From Kiritimatiellia bacterium (GTDB lineage Bacteria > Verrucomicrobiota > Kiritimatiellia > RFP12 > UBA1067): 52,101 nt of DNA. Position 1 is the stretch's first letter, and every line of letters begins with the position of its first letter. The position numbers were made by a program, and so were the translations under genes. The DNA is taken from positions 1 through 52,101 of the forward strand of contig JAEDKA010000023.1 in the NCBI GenBank assembly GCA_016296065.1. Reading direction: 5' to 3'. Positions 29,154-37,974 of this stretch are shown in pieces. The notes beneath the pieces are model-generated. The model saw nothing but the letters and a program-made list of their open reading frames with translations, made no database searches and was not told the DNA's origin.

Positions 29154-30908
29154 TCACATCTTCTTTTCCGATATCTGCTCGCAGCGGATCATCCTGGGGC
29201 CGCGGTACTGGACGAGAAGGAGGTGGAGCGTCGTGCCTTTCGCGAGAGCCGGGACCTTTTTGTCCTTCGCATACGCCTTCAGCTGCGCGACGCCCTCCTT
29301 GCGCTGCGCGTCGGCTTCGGTCTTCCTCGCGCCCTTCTTGAGGTGCTTGAACTCGACGATATAGCTGTGTGGGACGTCGCCGTAGTACGTGCGCTCCGGG
29401 AATAGGAAGAAGTCGCAGTTGCCGTGCGACATCTCGAGCTCGGGGCACGTGATGAACTGCGGCAAATGCGCCATCTCGCACTGGAAATAGCCCTGAAGCC
29501 GCACTTCGCCGCTTATTCCGCCGCGTATTGGCGTCGTCTCCTCGAAGTTCTTCGCGACAAGCTCGAAGAACTCGCGCCACCTGCCCTCGTAGGCGAACAG
29601 TTGCGCGGCTTCGTCCCAGTCGAGGAAGCTCTTCGCCGGCGGGAAGTACCGGTCGCGGAGATAGCCGTATATCTGCTTCTCCACGCAGGCGTTCGGAACG
29701 GAGAACACGGTCGCGCCCATCTTTCTTCCGGCCATCGACAGCAGTCCGTAGTAGAAGAAAAGCGACCGGAAGTTCTCCGGCTTGACGATCGCCTCGGCGG
29801 GGAACGACTCCACGAGCGGAAACTGCACGCCACCCGAGGTGACGGTCTGCTCCGTCATCGGAAGCGCCTCGACCGGGTCCATCTTGAACACTGTGCGCTG
29901 CAGGTCGGAAATCGTCTTGAGCTTGTCGTAGTCAGTCTTGATGTTGGCGTCGACCATGTTCTTTGGCGGCTCACCCTTCGTGACGAGGCTCTTCAAGTAG
30001 TAAAGCGTCATGTCAGAGTTGAACACGCACTCGGCACCCACCTTCTCTTCGGCGAAGCAGTAGCCGTCATACCACGGCTTTATGGACTCCACGATCGCCT
30101 TCGGGTCTCCGCGAGAGAACCTGCCTGTCCCCTTGAAGTCGGAGAACATCTTCACTGCCTCCCCCGCGGAGAAGCCGAGCGCGGCGTTGAATTCGGGTTC
30201 GAGCGTGAGGTTCGCCGCGATGTTGAATCCGCTCGTGAGATCGTCCAGTGTCACGGGCGAAACGCCGGTCATGAAGATGCGGTCGAACTCGCCCTTGAAC
30301 TTCTTGAACCAGTTTCGGTAGAACCCCGCGCCGTGGGTGATCTCGCGGTAATCCGTCACACCCGACGCCCGGATCATCTGGTTGGTGAAGTTGTCGTACT
30401 CGTCGATTATGAGGTAGAGGGGGATGCCGATTGTCCTGCTGCGCGCGGTGACGGCGGCAATCTTCTCCTCGGCGGTCTTGCCGGAAAAATCGGCCTTGAA
30501 CGCGTCATCGTAATGCCTGGAATAGCGGAACACAAACTCATCGAGCATCAACGCGATGTGTTTCTCAAACGAATCCTGAAGATCGCATCCCGCCCCCCCG
30601 ACCTTCGAGAAGTCGAGCTTCAGAGTCATGAAACGGTTTGCGTTCCTCGTAGGATGCCTGCCAATCCAGAGATCACCGAAGAGCTTCCTGAAGTCCTTCT
30701 TCCGGTTGAGGTCGTAGTAGTTCTCCATCATTGAGATGAAGAGCGACTTCCCGAACCTGCGCGGACGCACGAAGAAGATGAAGCTGTCGCGCTCCTCCAT
30801 GCGGGCGAGATACTGCGTCTTGTCGACATAGTAGTATCCCTCGTTCCTGATTCGCCTGAAATCGGAAACGCCGTACGGAATCAAAAGGTCTTTTCGCTTG
30901 ACGCTCAT
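29154..30908 (-). CDS. AAA-ATPase-like protein with C-terminal PD-(D/E)XK nuclease-like domain (DUF1703 type)
   Basis: 584 aa. The N-terminal domain opens LLIPYGVSDFRRIRNEGYYY and YVDKTQYL, with a P-loop-like FVRPRRFGKSLF near 48-59 and a Walker-B-like LYLIIDEYDNF (about 178-188). The C-terminal domain has NCDFFLFPE, YIVEFKHLKKG and QLKAYA, matching the D...ExK core of PDDEXK_9. This pairing (PF09820 plus PF08011) is multi-copy in gut Bacteroidetes and PVC genomes, and its role is unproven. Ideas include mobile DNA, defence or signalling. ATG 30908 is 6 nt past TATAAT. The 17-nt spacing to the lipoprotein gene suggests one transcript. Confidence 0.88.
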   Translation of the reverse strand: MSVKRKDLLIPYGVSDFRRIRNEGYYYVDKTQYLARMEERDSFIFFVRPRRFGKSLFISMMENYYDLNRKKDFRKLFGDLWIGRHPTRNANRFMTLKLDFSKVGGAGCDLQDSFEKHIALMLDEFVFRYSRHYDDAFKADFSGKTAEEKIAAVTARSRTIGIPLYLIIDEYDNFTNQMIRASGVTDYREITHGAGFYRNWFKKFKGEFDRIFMTGVSPVTLDDLTSGFNIAANLTLEPEFNAALGFSAGEAVKMFSDFKGTGRFSRGDPKAIVESIKPWYDGYCFAEEKVGAECVFNSDMTLYYLKSLVTKGEPPKNMVDANIKTDYDKLKTISDLQRTVFKMDPVEALPMTEQTVTSGGVQFPLVESFPAEAIVKPENFRSLFFYYGLLSMAGRKMGATVFSVPNACVEKQIYGYLRDRYFPPAKSFLDWDEAAQLFAYEGRWREFFELVAKNFEETTPIRGGISGEVRLQGYFQCEMAHLPQFITCPELEMSHGNCDFFLFPERTYYGDVPHSYIVEFKHLKKGARKTEADAQRKEGVAQLKAYAKDKKVPALAKGTTLHLLLVQYRGPRMIRCEQISEKKM

Positions 30909-30914
30909 GGTGTA

Positions 30915-30920
30915 ATTATA
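30915..30920 (-). promoter_or_regulatory. Extended -10 box of the AAA/nuclease gene
   Basis: The minus strand reads GATTTGGTATAAT. There are 6 nt to ATG 30908, so a leaderless transcript is predicted. Confidence 0.65.
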
Positions 30921-31061
30921 CCAAATCCAAACCGATACGGACAACCGCATCATAGCGAAATTTCCCCTGTCAGAACTACGCGGCGGCTTCGCCTACCTTG
31001 ACGTAAGCGGGAGATTGGCTCCTGCGCAACAACGAAAAAAGAAAGTCGAAAGAGGTGTGTT

Positions 31062-31466
31062 ATGGACAACAGGAACTACATGAAACTGATGGTCGCGGGC
31101 CTTATGTGCATGGCCCTCTGCGGAACGACCCTCGCCGCGCCGAAAGGCGGACACGGAGGTCCCGCGCCGAAGGGCCCGGCGGTCCACCAGAAGGCCCCTG
31201 CCGGCCGCGCGCCCGCCAAGGGACCGCAGGTAGCGCACCACGCGCCCAAAGCTGAGCATCATGCACCGCATCACGGAGCGCGCCACGGAGCGCCGATGCA
31301 CCACCGTGTGCACCACCCCGCGCCCCCGCCGCCGCCCGTCGTCGTGAGGCCGCTCCCGCCGCCTCCCCCGCCGCCTGCGCGCACCGTCGTGGTTCACCAC
31401 GAGGAGACTGGCGTAGGAGCCCTCCTAGGCGCGCTTGTCGGCGGTCTCATAGGAGCGGCCCTGTAG
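31062..31466 (+). CDS. Exported His/Pro-rich small protein with glycine-zipper C-terminus
   Basis: 134 aa. A signal peptide (YMKLMVAGLMCMALCGTTLA, cleavage before APKGG) is followed by a low-complexity Gly/Pro/Lys/His region (about 28-80), runs of five and eight prolines (about 88-105), and a C-terminal GVGALLGALVGGLIGAAL segment typical of glycine-zipper membrane insertion. His clusters could bind metal. An AGAGG ribosome site lies 7 nt before ATG 31062. A strong terminator follows at 31482. It is one of two plus-strand genes. No family is recognised. Confidence 0.75.
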   Translation: MDNRNYMKLMVAGLMCMALCGTTLAAPKGGHGGPAPKGPAVHQKAPAGRAPAKGPQVAHHAPKAEHHAPHHGARHGAPMHHRVHHPAPPPPPVVVRPLPPPPPPPARTVVVHHEETGVGALLGALVGGLIGAAL

Positions 31467-31481
31467 CGGGCGGTCGTCGAT

Positions 31482-31530
31482 GGGCGTCCTCGGTCTGAAT
31501 GACCTCGGACCAGGACGCCCCTGGTTTTTG
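31482..31530 (+). terminator. Rho-independent terminator
   Basis: Arms GGGCGTCCT (31482-31490) and AGGACGCCC (31512-31520) enclose an inner GGTC-TGAAT-GACC stem. They are followed by CTGGTTTTTG, 16 nt after the stop codon of the His/Pro-rich gene. Confidence 0.8.
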
Positions 31531-31552
31531 CATTCAAGCGTAGCGCCGCGGG

Positions 31553-31642
31553 TGGCGGAGAGTGAGGGATTCGAACCCCCGGAGGACTTGCATCCTCAAC
31601 GGTTTTCAAGACCGCCGCAATCGACCACTCTGCCAACTCTCC
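31553..31642 (-). tRNA. tRNA-Ser (anticodon TGA)
   Basis: 90 nt including an encoded CCA. Acceptor stem GGAGAGT pairs with ACTCTCC; the anticodon loop CTTGAAA lies between GCGGT and ACCGT; the long class-II variable arm (TGAGGATGCAAGTCCTCC) is characteristic of serine. The T-arm reads GGGGGTTCGAATCCC. It reads UCN codons, mainly UCA. Confidence 0.97.
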
Positions 31643-31680
31643 ATATCGTGCTCGTCTCCTCGCTCCTTTCGCTGCGCTCC

Positions 31681-31861
31681 ACTCGCTCGGAGACTCGCCA
31701 AATCTTTTTTCTCGCTTCGCCCCGTATGCTCATGGCCCGCTCGCCTCTAGCTGCGCTCCACTCGCTCGGAGACTCGCCAAATCTTTTTTCTCGCTTCGCC
31801 CCGTATGCTTGTGGCCCGCTCGCCTCTAGCTGCGCTCCACTCGCTCGGAGACTCGCCAAAA
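31681..31861. repeat. 79-bp tandem repeat, about 2.3 copies
   Basis: Units start at 31681, 31760 and 31839 with ACTCGCTCGGAGACTCGCC. The first two are full and nearly identical (CATGG versus TGTGG variation); the last stops at 31861, directly at the recA stop codon. Each unit holds a CTCC/GGAG inverted repeat around ACTCGCTC. It fills the gap between recA and tRNA-Ser. Confidence 0.85.
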
Positions 31862-32893
<1,032 letters not shown>

Positions 32894-32933
32894 ATAGTTC
32901 AAAGCTTCAGATGTTCAAAACTAGATGACGGAT

Positions 32934-32939
32934 ATTATA
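32934..32939 (-). promoter_or_regulatory. Extended -10 box of recA, with TTTGAAC direct repeats downstream
   Basis: The minus strand reads TTTTTTGGTATAAT, 40 nt before the ATG. The leader contains TTTGAAC twice with near-palindromic TGAAGCTTTGA between. This could be an operator, but it matches neither the LexA GAAC-N4-GTTC nor the GAAC-N7-GAAC box. Confidence 0.6.
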
Positions 32940-32952
32940 CCAAAAAATCCGT

Positions 32953-34170
32953 TCACCTGCCCACGAGGGACCTGAAGCGGAGTAGCGCCTCGAGGAAGTA
33001 GTAGTCGCCGTAGTCAAGCGGAGTGTCGATCTCGCCGCCAGCGGGCTTGTGTCCGACTCCGTGCTTCAGGAGCCAGTCTCCGTTCTCGCCCGGCTTCGCG
33101 AAATACTCGTCAGTGCAAAGCGAAAGAAGCTGCTTCACAGCGAACGCACGGTACTTGGCGCCCTTGTCGCCGGGAACAAACGTCGAAAGCTCGAGGAGGC
33201 CCGACGCCATGATCGACGCGGCGGATGTGTCGCGCTCCTCGCCAGGCGCGCCGTAGTCCCAGTACGGGACACCGTCGACGGGCATGTTCGGATGGTTGAT
33301 CGCGAAGTCCGAGACCTTCTGGGCGAACTCGAGATACGCAGGATCCCTCGTCTCGCGGTACATCATCGCATAGCCGTAGATGGCCCAGCTCTGCCCGCGG
33401 CTCCACGCCGTCTCGCAGCTTGCGCCCTGTCCGCGCTCGATGCCCTTGACGCGCAGCGTCTTCTGGTCGTAGTCGAGGACATGGAACGTTCCGCCGTCCG
33501 CGCGGAAGTGATGGCCCATCGTCTTCGTCGCGTGCGAGCGCGCGATGTCGTCGAAGCGCTTTTCGCCGCCTTTCGCCTTGGCCGCCCACTCGAGAAGCTC
33601 GAGGTTCATCATGTTGTCCGGAATCACGAGGAAGTTCCGCTTCTCGCCGAGCGCGCCCCAGCTCCTGATGAGTCCGAGGTCCGGGTTAAAGCGCTTCGAG
33701 AGCGAATCTGCCGTCTCGAGGAGAAGCGCGTCGTACCTGTCCGTCTTCAGCAGTCTCCTCGCATTGCCGAACGAGCAGTACATGATGAACCCGACGTCGT
33801 GGTTGTCGGTCACCTTGGAGTTCGGCGCGACAAGCTCCGTCCAGACCGTCGCGCGATCCCTGAAGAAGTCGTCGCCAGTAGCCTCGTAGAGGTACCAGAG
33901 CGACCCAGGGAAGTGCCCGGACGTCCACCAGTAGATGGAACGCATGTCGAGCTTGCCGGCCTTCGCGTTCCATCCGTGCGGAACGAGGCGCTCGCCGTGC
34001 GGCTTTGCTTCGCGAGCTGCGTCGCCTTTGTCCATAAGCGGCGTTGCCGCCGCGTCGATCGCGCGGTAATGCGCCGCGCTCTTCGCGAAAACTTCGGGAA
34101 GCATCGACTGGAGCTTCGCCTCGCAGGGGCACGCCGTTGCGGCCGCAAGAATGATCGACGAAATAATCAT
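32953..34170 (-). CDS. GH88 unsaturated glucuronyl/galacturonyl hydrolase
   Basis: 405 aa. The (alpha/alpha)6-barrel family motifs are GKLDMRSIYWWTSGHFPGSL, the catalytic Asp in NHDVGFIMYCSFG, the second key Asp in IPDNMMNLELLEWA, and ETAWSRGQSWAIYGYAMMYR. The N-terminus MIISSIILAAATACPCEAK looks like a short signal or lipoprotein leader. AAAGGA lies 8 nt before ATG 34170. GH88 releases 4-deoxy-4,5-unsaturated uronate from lyase products of pectin, alginate-like or glycosaminoglycan chains. Its product is the substrate line of the adjacent kduI and kduD, 31 nt away in the same orientation. Confidence 0.93.
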   Translation of the reverse strand: MIISSIILAAATACPCEAKLQSMLPEVFAKSAAHYRAIDAAATPLMDKGDAAREAKPHGERLVPHGWNAKAGKLDMRSIYWWTSGHFPGSLWYLYEATGDDFFRDRATVWTELVAPNSKVTDNHDVGFIMYCSFGNARRLLKTDRYDALLLETADSLSKRFNPDLGLIRSWGALGEKRNFLVIPDNMMNLELLEWAAKAKGGEKRFDDIARSHATKTMGHHFRADGGTFHVLDYDQKTLRVKGIERGQGASCETAWSRGQSWAIYGYAMMYRETRDPAYLEFAQKVSDFAINHPNMPVDGVPYWDYGAPGEERDTSAASIMASGLLELSTFVPGDKGAKYRAFAVKQLLSLCTDEYFAKPGENGDWLLKHGVGHKPAGGEIDTPLDYGDYYFLEALLRFRSLVGR

Positions 34171-34201
34171 TGCACAGGTCCTTTGAGATGGTTCAGCCTT
34201 T

Positions 34202-34894
34202 TTACCGCGCCAGCCATCCGCCGTCGACGGGCAGCACGATTCCGTTGATGTAGTCCGACGCGGGCGAGCAGAGGAACACGCACGCGCCCGCGATGTCCGA
34301 CGCCTCGCCCCAGCGCCCCGCCGGGATGCGCTCCAGAATCTGGCGCGAGCGGACAGGGTCGGCCCTGAGCGCGGCGGTGTTGTCCGTCGCAATATACCCG
34401 GGCGCAATCGCGTTCACGTTGACGCCCTTAGACGCCCATTCGTTCGCAAGCGCCTTCGCGAGCTGACCGACAGCGCCCTTCGAGGCCGCATAGCCCGGAA
34501 CGGTGATTCCGCCCTGGAACGTGAGAAGCGACGCGGTGAACACGATCTTGCCGTAGCCGCGCGCGACCATGTCCTTGCCGAATTCGCGCGCAAGGATGAA
34601 CTGCGAGTCGATGTTCACGGACATCACCTTGTCCCACCATTCGTCAGGATGCTCCGCGGCGGGCTTCCTGAGGATCATGCCCGCGTTGTTGACGAGAATG
34701 TCAATCTGGTGCTCCTTCTTGACGCGCTCGATGAACGCGTATACCGCCTTGCGGTCGGAAAGGTCGCAGTCCTTCGAACAGGTGCGCAGCACCTTCGCGC
34801 CCGCCGCCTCCAGCGCATCCGCCATGGCCTTGCCGATGCCGCGGTTCGAACCTGTCACCAGCGCCGTTTTTCCCGAAAGATCGTATGTTATCAT
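34202..34894 (-). CDS. kduD: 2-deoxy-D-gluconate 3-dehydrogenase (KduD), SDR family
   Basis: 230 aa. Short-chain dehydrogenase motifs are TGSNRGIG (14-21), NNAG (about 68-71), catalytic Ser in ASLLTF and Y-x3-K in GYAASKGAV, ending NGIVLPVDGGWLAR as in KduD. It reduces 2,5-diketo-3-deoxygluconate to 2-keto-3-deoxygluconate after KduI. GGAG is 8 nt before ATG 34894. Linkage to kduI and GH88 makes the assignment firm. Confidence 0.93.
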   Translation of the reverse strand: MITYDLSGKTALVTGSNRGIGKAMADALEAAGAKVLRTCSKDCDLSDRKAVYAFIERVKKEHQIDILVNNAGMILRKPAAEHPDEWWDKVMSVNIDSQFILAREFGKDMVARGYGKIVFTASLLTFQGGITVPGYAASKGAVGQLAKALANEWASKGVNVNAIAPGYIATDNTAALRADPVRSRQILERIPAGRWGEASDIAGACVFLCSPASDYINGIVLPVDGGWLAR

Positions 34895-34914
34895 TTTGTC
34901 TTCTCCATTTCCTT

Positions 34915-34980
34915 CAACTAACCTCTAGCCACTAACCACTAATCACTAACGACTAACGACTAATGACTAACGACTAACTC
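34915..34980. repeat. Heptanucleotide tandem repeat (ACTAACG-like)
   Basis: About eight degenerate copies of ACTAA(C/T)(G/C/T) in a row occupy the gap between the kduI stop codon and the kduD ribosome site. It may be a slippage-prone spacer in the operon. Confidence 0.8.
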
Positions 34981-35893
34981 ACCTCATCTCCAGCACAGGC
35001 ACCTTGTCCATGTCGCCGTAGTTGAGGTTCTCGCCTCCCATGCCCCAGATGAACATGTAGTTCGACGTTCCCGCGGCGGAGTGGACGCTCCACTCGGGCG
35101 CGGTGATCGCCTGCTCGTTGTGGAGCCACACGAGGCGCTGTTCCTGCGGACGGCCCATCTGGTGGCAGATCGCCTGCCCCTCGGGGACGTTGAAGTAGAA
35201 GTACGCCTCCATGCGGCGGTTGTGCGTGTGCTGCGGCATCGTGTTCCAGACGCTGCCGGGCTTGAGCTCGGTGAGGCCCATCTGCAGCTGGTTCACGCCG
35301 CCGCCCGGCTTCTTCGAGAGGACCGGATTCACGATGAGCTGGTTGATCACGCGGTCGTTCGACTCCTCCATCTTCCCGGCCTTGATGTAGTTGCCGATCG
35401 TGTAGCCCGGCTTCTTGCAGTTCTGGTCGCAGGAGATGCGCTGCGTCACGAACTCCTTGTACGCGGGAGCGGAGTTGATGTAGAACTTCGCGGGGTTCTT
35501 CTTGTCCGCGGACGCGAACTTCACTTCCTTCTTGCCGCAGCCGACGTAGAGCGCCTCCTTGAACTCGAGGTCGTACTTCTCGCCGTCGACGGTCACGGTT
35601 CCGGGTCCGCCAACGTTGATCACGCCGAGCTCGCGGCGGTCGAGGAAGTGCTCCGCCTTCAGCTCCTCGAAAGTTTCGAGCGTCAGCTCCTTCTCCACTG
35701 GCATCGCGCCGCCGTAGACGAGACGGTCGTACATCGTGTACGTCACGTTGATCTCGTCGGGCGCCATCACCTTCTCCATCACGAAGCGGCTGCGCATCGT
35801 CGCGGTGTCGTAGTGCTTGAAGTCCTCGGGGTGGCACGCGGTCTGCGTCGTGAAATTAACCGTCGTCGCCAGTATTACCGCCAGCATATTCAT
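34979..35893 (-). CDS. kduI: 5-dehydro-4-deoxy-D-glucuronate isomerase (KduI)
   Basis: 304 aa. Family text is clear from about residue 20: HPEDFKHYDTATMRSRFVMEK, NVGGPGTVTVDGEKY, MGLTELKPGSVWNTMPQHTH with metal-binding HTH, MEAYFYF, and APEWSVHSAAGTSNYMFIWGM. Usual KduI proteins are about 278-280 aa. Here an extra hydrophobic N-terminus (MNMLAVILATTVNFTTQTAC) looks like an export leader, and no later Met gives the standard start. AAGGA precedes ATG 35893 by 9 nt. Confidence 0.93.
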   Translation of the reverse strand: MNMLAVILATTVNFTTQTACHPEDFKHYDTATMRSRFVMEKVMAPDEINVTYTMYDRLVYGGAMPVEKELTLETFEELKAEHFLDRRELGVINVGGPGTVTVDGEKYDLEFKEALYVGCGKKEVKFASADKKNPAKFYINSAPAYKEFVTQRISCDQNCKKPGYTIGNYIKAGKMEESNDRVINQLIVNPVLSKKPGGGVNQLQMGLTELKPGSVWNTMPQHTHNRRMEAYFYFNVPEGQAICHQMGRPQEQRLVWLHNEQAITAPEWSVHSAAGTSNYMFIWGMGGENLNYGDMDKVPVLEMR

Positions 35894-35931
35894 GTCGATT
35901 GTTCCTTCGCTGAAGTTGTGAATGAAGTTTA

Positions 35932-35955
35932 CGCGGCTATTTTACAATAACCGCG
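35932..35955 (-). promoter_or_regulatory. Palindromic operator-like site over the kduI promoter
   Basis: Arms CGCGGCTA and TAACCGCG match at 7 of 8 positions around TTTTACAA. The minus strand holds TAAAAT, a candidate -10, inside the palindrome, so bound protein would block transcription. Part of it (TTTACAATAACCGCG) recurs upstream of the GH16 gene at 2604-2618. Confidence 0.45.
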
Positions 35956-36050
35956 TCAACCTGTCCATTGTCAAAATGGAAACAATGTATTATGAATATT
36001 GCAAGACGCAGTATTAACCCACGTATGCAGCCACATAAGCACTTGATCCG

Positions 36051-37895
36051 CTAGAACTCGCTGGAGTCGCAGACGAGCGAGTCCATGATGTAGTCCTTGC
36101 GCTCGGGCGTGTTGGCGCCCATGTAGAACTTTATGGTCTTCTCGACGTCCGTGTCGTCCGAGCAGGTCACGGGCGTGAGGCGCATGTCCTCGCCTATGAA
36201 GCCCTTGAAGTCCTCCTTGTCGATCTCGCCGAGCCCCTTGAAGCGCGTGATCTCGCATCCGCGCCCGCACTTCTTTATCGCCGCCTCGCGCTCCTCGTCC
36301 GTGTAGCAGAAGTAGTGCTCCTTCTTGTTGCGCACGCGGAAGAGCGGCGTCTCCAGAATGTAGACGCGTCCGTCGAGGATGAGCTGGCGGTAGAAGCGCA
36401 TGAAGAACGTCGTCAGCAGCATGCGGATATGGAGTCCGTCGACATCGGCATCGGTCGCGAAGATGATCTTCCCGTAGCGGAGGTGGTCGAGCGTGTCCTC
36501 GATGTCTAGCGTCTTGATGAGGTTGAAGAACTCCTCGTTCTTGTAGAGGACGTCCTTGTTGAGCCCGCACGTGTTGAGGCACTTTCCGCGCAGGAAGAAC
36601 ACCGCCTGCGTCATCGCGTCGCGCGCGCCGCCGAGCGTGCCGCCCGCGGACTGTCCCTCGGTGAGGAATATCATCGTGTCCTCGCCCTCGGCCTTGCCTG
36701 TCTTCTTGTTGACCTTGTCGAGCTTCAGGTGGTTCTTGCAGTCCTTGAGCTGCGGAACGCGCACCGACACGGCCTGCGACCTCTCGCGCGCCTGCTTCTT
36801 GATGGTGTTGAGCTGGGAGCGTATCTTGCCCGTCTCCTCGACCTTGGCGATAAGCTTCTCCGCCTCTGAGGGCGAGCGGTGGAGCGCCGCCTCGATCTCC
36901 TTCTTCATCTCCGCGACCAGGTCGGCGCGGATGTCGTTCATCACGAACTTTATCTTCGTCTGGCCTTCGAAGACGGGGTTCATTATGCGCACCGAGACCG
37001 CGCCGATGAGTCCGTCGCGTATGTCGTCTCCGTCGAACTTCTTCTTTCCGTCGAAGTCGTTGAGCGCCTTCGTGAGCGCCTCCTTGAACGCCGTGAGGTG
37101 CGTTCCGCCGTCCGTCGTGTACTGTCCGTTGACGAACGAGTGGTACTCCTCGCCGAAGCGGTTGGTGTGCGTGAAGATTATCTCGAGGCTCTTCGTCTTG
37201 ACGTGGAACGGCTGGTAGAGCTTCTCGAACTGCGCCTCGTCCGAGATGAGGTCGGCGAGCCCCTTGTCGGAGCAGATCTCCTGTCCGTTGAGGACGATAG
37301 TGAGCCCGGCGTTGACGTAGCAGTACATCTTCATGCGCCTGAGGACGTGCTCCTCGCGCACCTTGAAGCGCTTGAGGACCTTGAGGTCGGGCTTGTAGCG
37401 GATGAACGTGCCGGAGTGCTGCCCTTCCTTGTCCTTGCCGCGCTTCTTCGACTTGAGCCTGCCCTCCTCGAAGTACGCCTCTGAGAACTCGCCTTCGCGG
37501 AAGCTCCTCACCTCGAAGAACTCGGAGAGCGCGTTGACCGCCTTCGTGCCGACGCCGTTCATGCCGGCGGAGAACTGGTAGTTCTCGTTGTCGTACTTGC
37601 CGCCGGTGTTCATCTGCCTGACGCAGTCCACCACCTTGCCGAGCGGAATGCCGCGCCCGTAGTCCCGGACCGAAACCTCGCCCGAATCGTAGTTGACCTT
37701 CACGTCGATCCGCTTGCCATACCCCTGCCCGAACTCGTCGATCGCGTTGTCGATGACCTCCTTCATCAGGATGTAGATGCAGTCGTGGTACATCGCGCCC
37801 GTTCCGGGCTCGCCGACATACATGCCCGGGCGCAGCCTTATGTGCGTCACCGGGTCGAGCGTCTTGATGCTTCCGTCTCCGTATTCCTTTGCCAT
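36051..37895 (-). CDS. parE: Type IIA topoisomerase B subunit, ParE-like
   Basis: 614 aa. GHKL ATPase motifs are EVIDNAIDE (about 46-54), RDYGRGIPLG and GMNGVGTKAVNALS. The TOPRIM domain has FLTEGQSAGGTLGG (normally EGDSAGG) and an intact DADVDGLHIR. The C-terminus is FKGLGEI and then MDSLVCDSSEF. Length and the TQAVFFLRGKCLNTCG block are closer to topoisomerase IV B of Bacteroidetes type than to GyrB. The start at 37895 (MAKEYGDGSI) is 9 nt after TATAAT. The partner ParC is not in the window; gyrA at 25392 is separate. Confidence 0.85.
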   Translation of the reverse strand: MAKEYGDGSIKTLDPVTHIRLRPGMYVGEPGTGAMYHDCIYILMKEVIDNAIDEFGQGYGKRIDVKVNYDSGEVSVRDYGRGIPLGKVVDCVRQMNTGGKYDNENYQFSAGMNGVGTKAVNALSEFFEVRSFREGEFSEAYFEEGRLKSKKRGKDKEGQHSGTFIRYKPDLKVLKRFKVREEHVLRRMKMYCYVNAGLTIVLNGQEICSDKGLADLISDEAQFEKLYQPFHVKTKSLEIIFTHTNRFGEEYHSFVNGQYTTDGGTHLTAFKEALTKALNDFDGKKKFDGDDIRDGLIGAVSVRIMNPVFEGQTKIKFVMNDIRADLVAEMKKEIEAALHRSPSEAEKLIAKVEETGKIRSQLNTIKKQARERSQAVSVRVPQLKDCKNHLKLDKVNKKTGKAEGEDTMIFLTEGQSAGGTLGGARDAMTQAVFFLRGKCLNTCGLNKDVLYKNEEFFNLIKTLDIEDTLDHLRYGKIIFATDADVDGLHIRMLLTTFFMRFYRQLILDGRVYILETPLFRVRNKKEHYFCYTDEEREAAIKKCGRGCEITRFKGLGEIDKEDFKGFIGEDMRLTPVTCSDDTDVEKTIKFYMGANTPERKDYIMDSLVCDSSEF

Positions 37896-37904
37896 ATTCG
37901 GGAT

Positions 37905-37910
37905 ATTATA
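37905..37910 (-). promoter_or_regulatory. Extended -10 box of parE
   Basis: The minus strand reads AATATGGTATAAT. There are 9 nt to ATG 37895 and no Shine-Dalgarno is present. Confidence 0.65.
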
Positions 37911-37974
37911 CCATATTCCCGGCGAAGCCACCCTGCGTAGGCCGTGCTGAAAAAGTCAAGGGACAAGCGACTCC

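Noticed and set aside
28297..29580. 427-residue version of the lipoprotein gene starting inside the AAA/nuclease gene
   Set aside because: The first 148 residues are out-of-frame nuclease sequence; ATG 29136 has a GGAGG site and gives a proper lipoprotein signal.
32894..32939. Standard LexA SOS box before recA
   Set aside because: Neither GAAC-N4-GTTC nor GAAC-N7-GAAC spacing is present; the two GAAC words are 12 nt apart.
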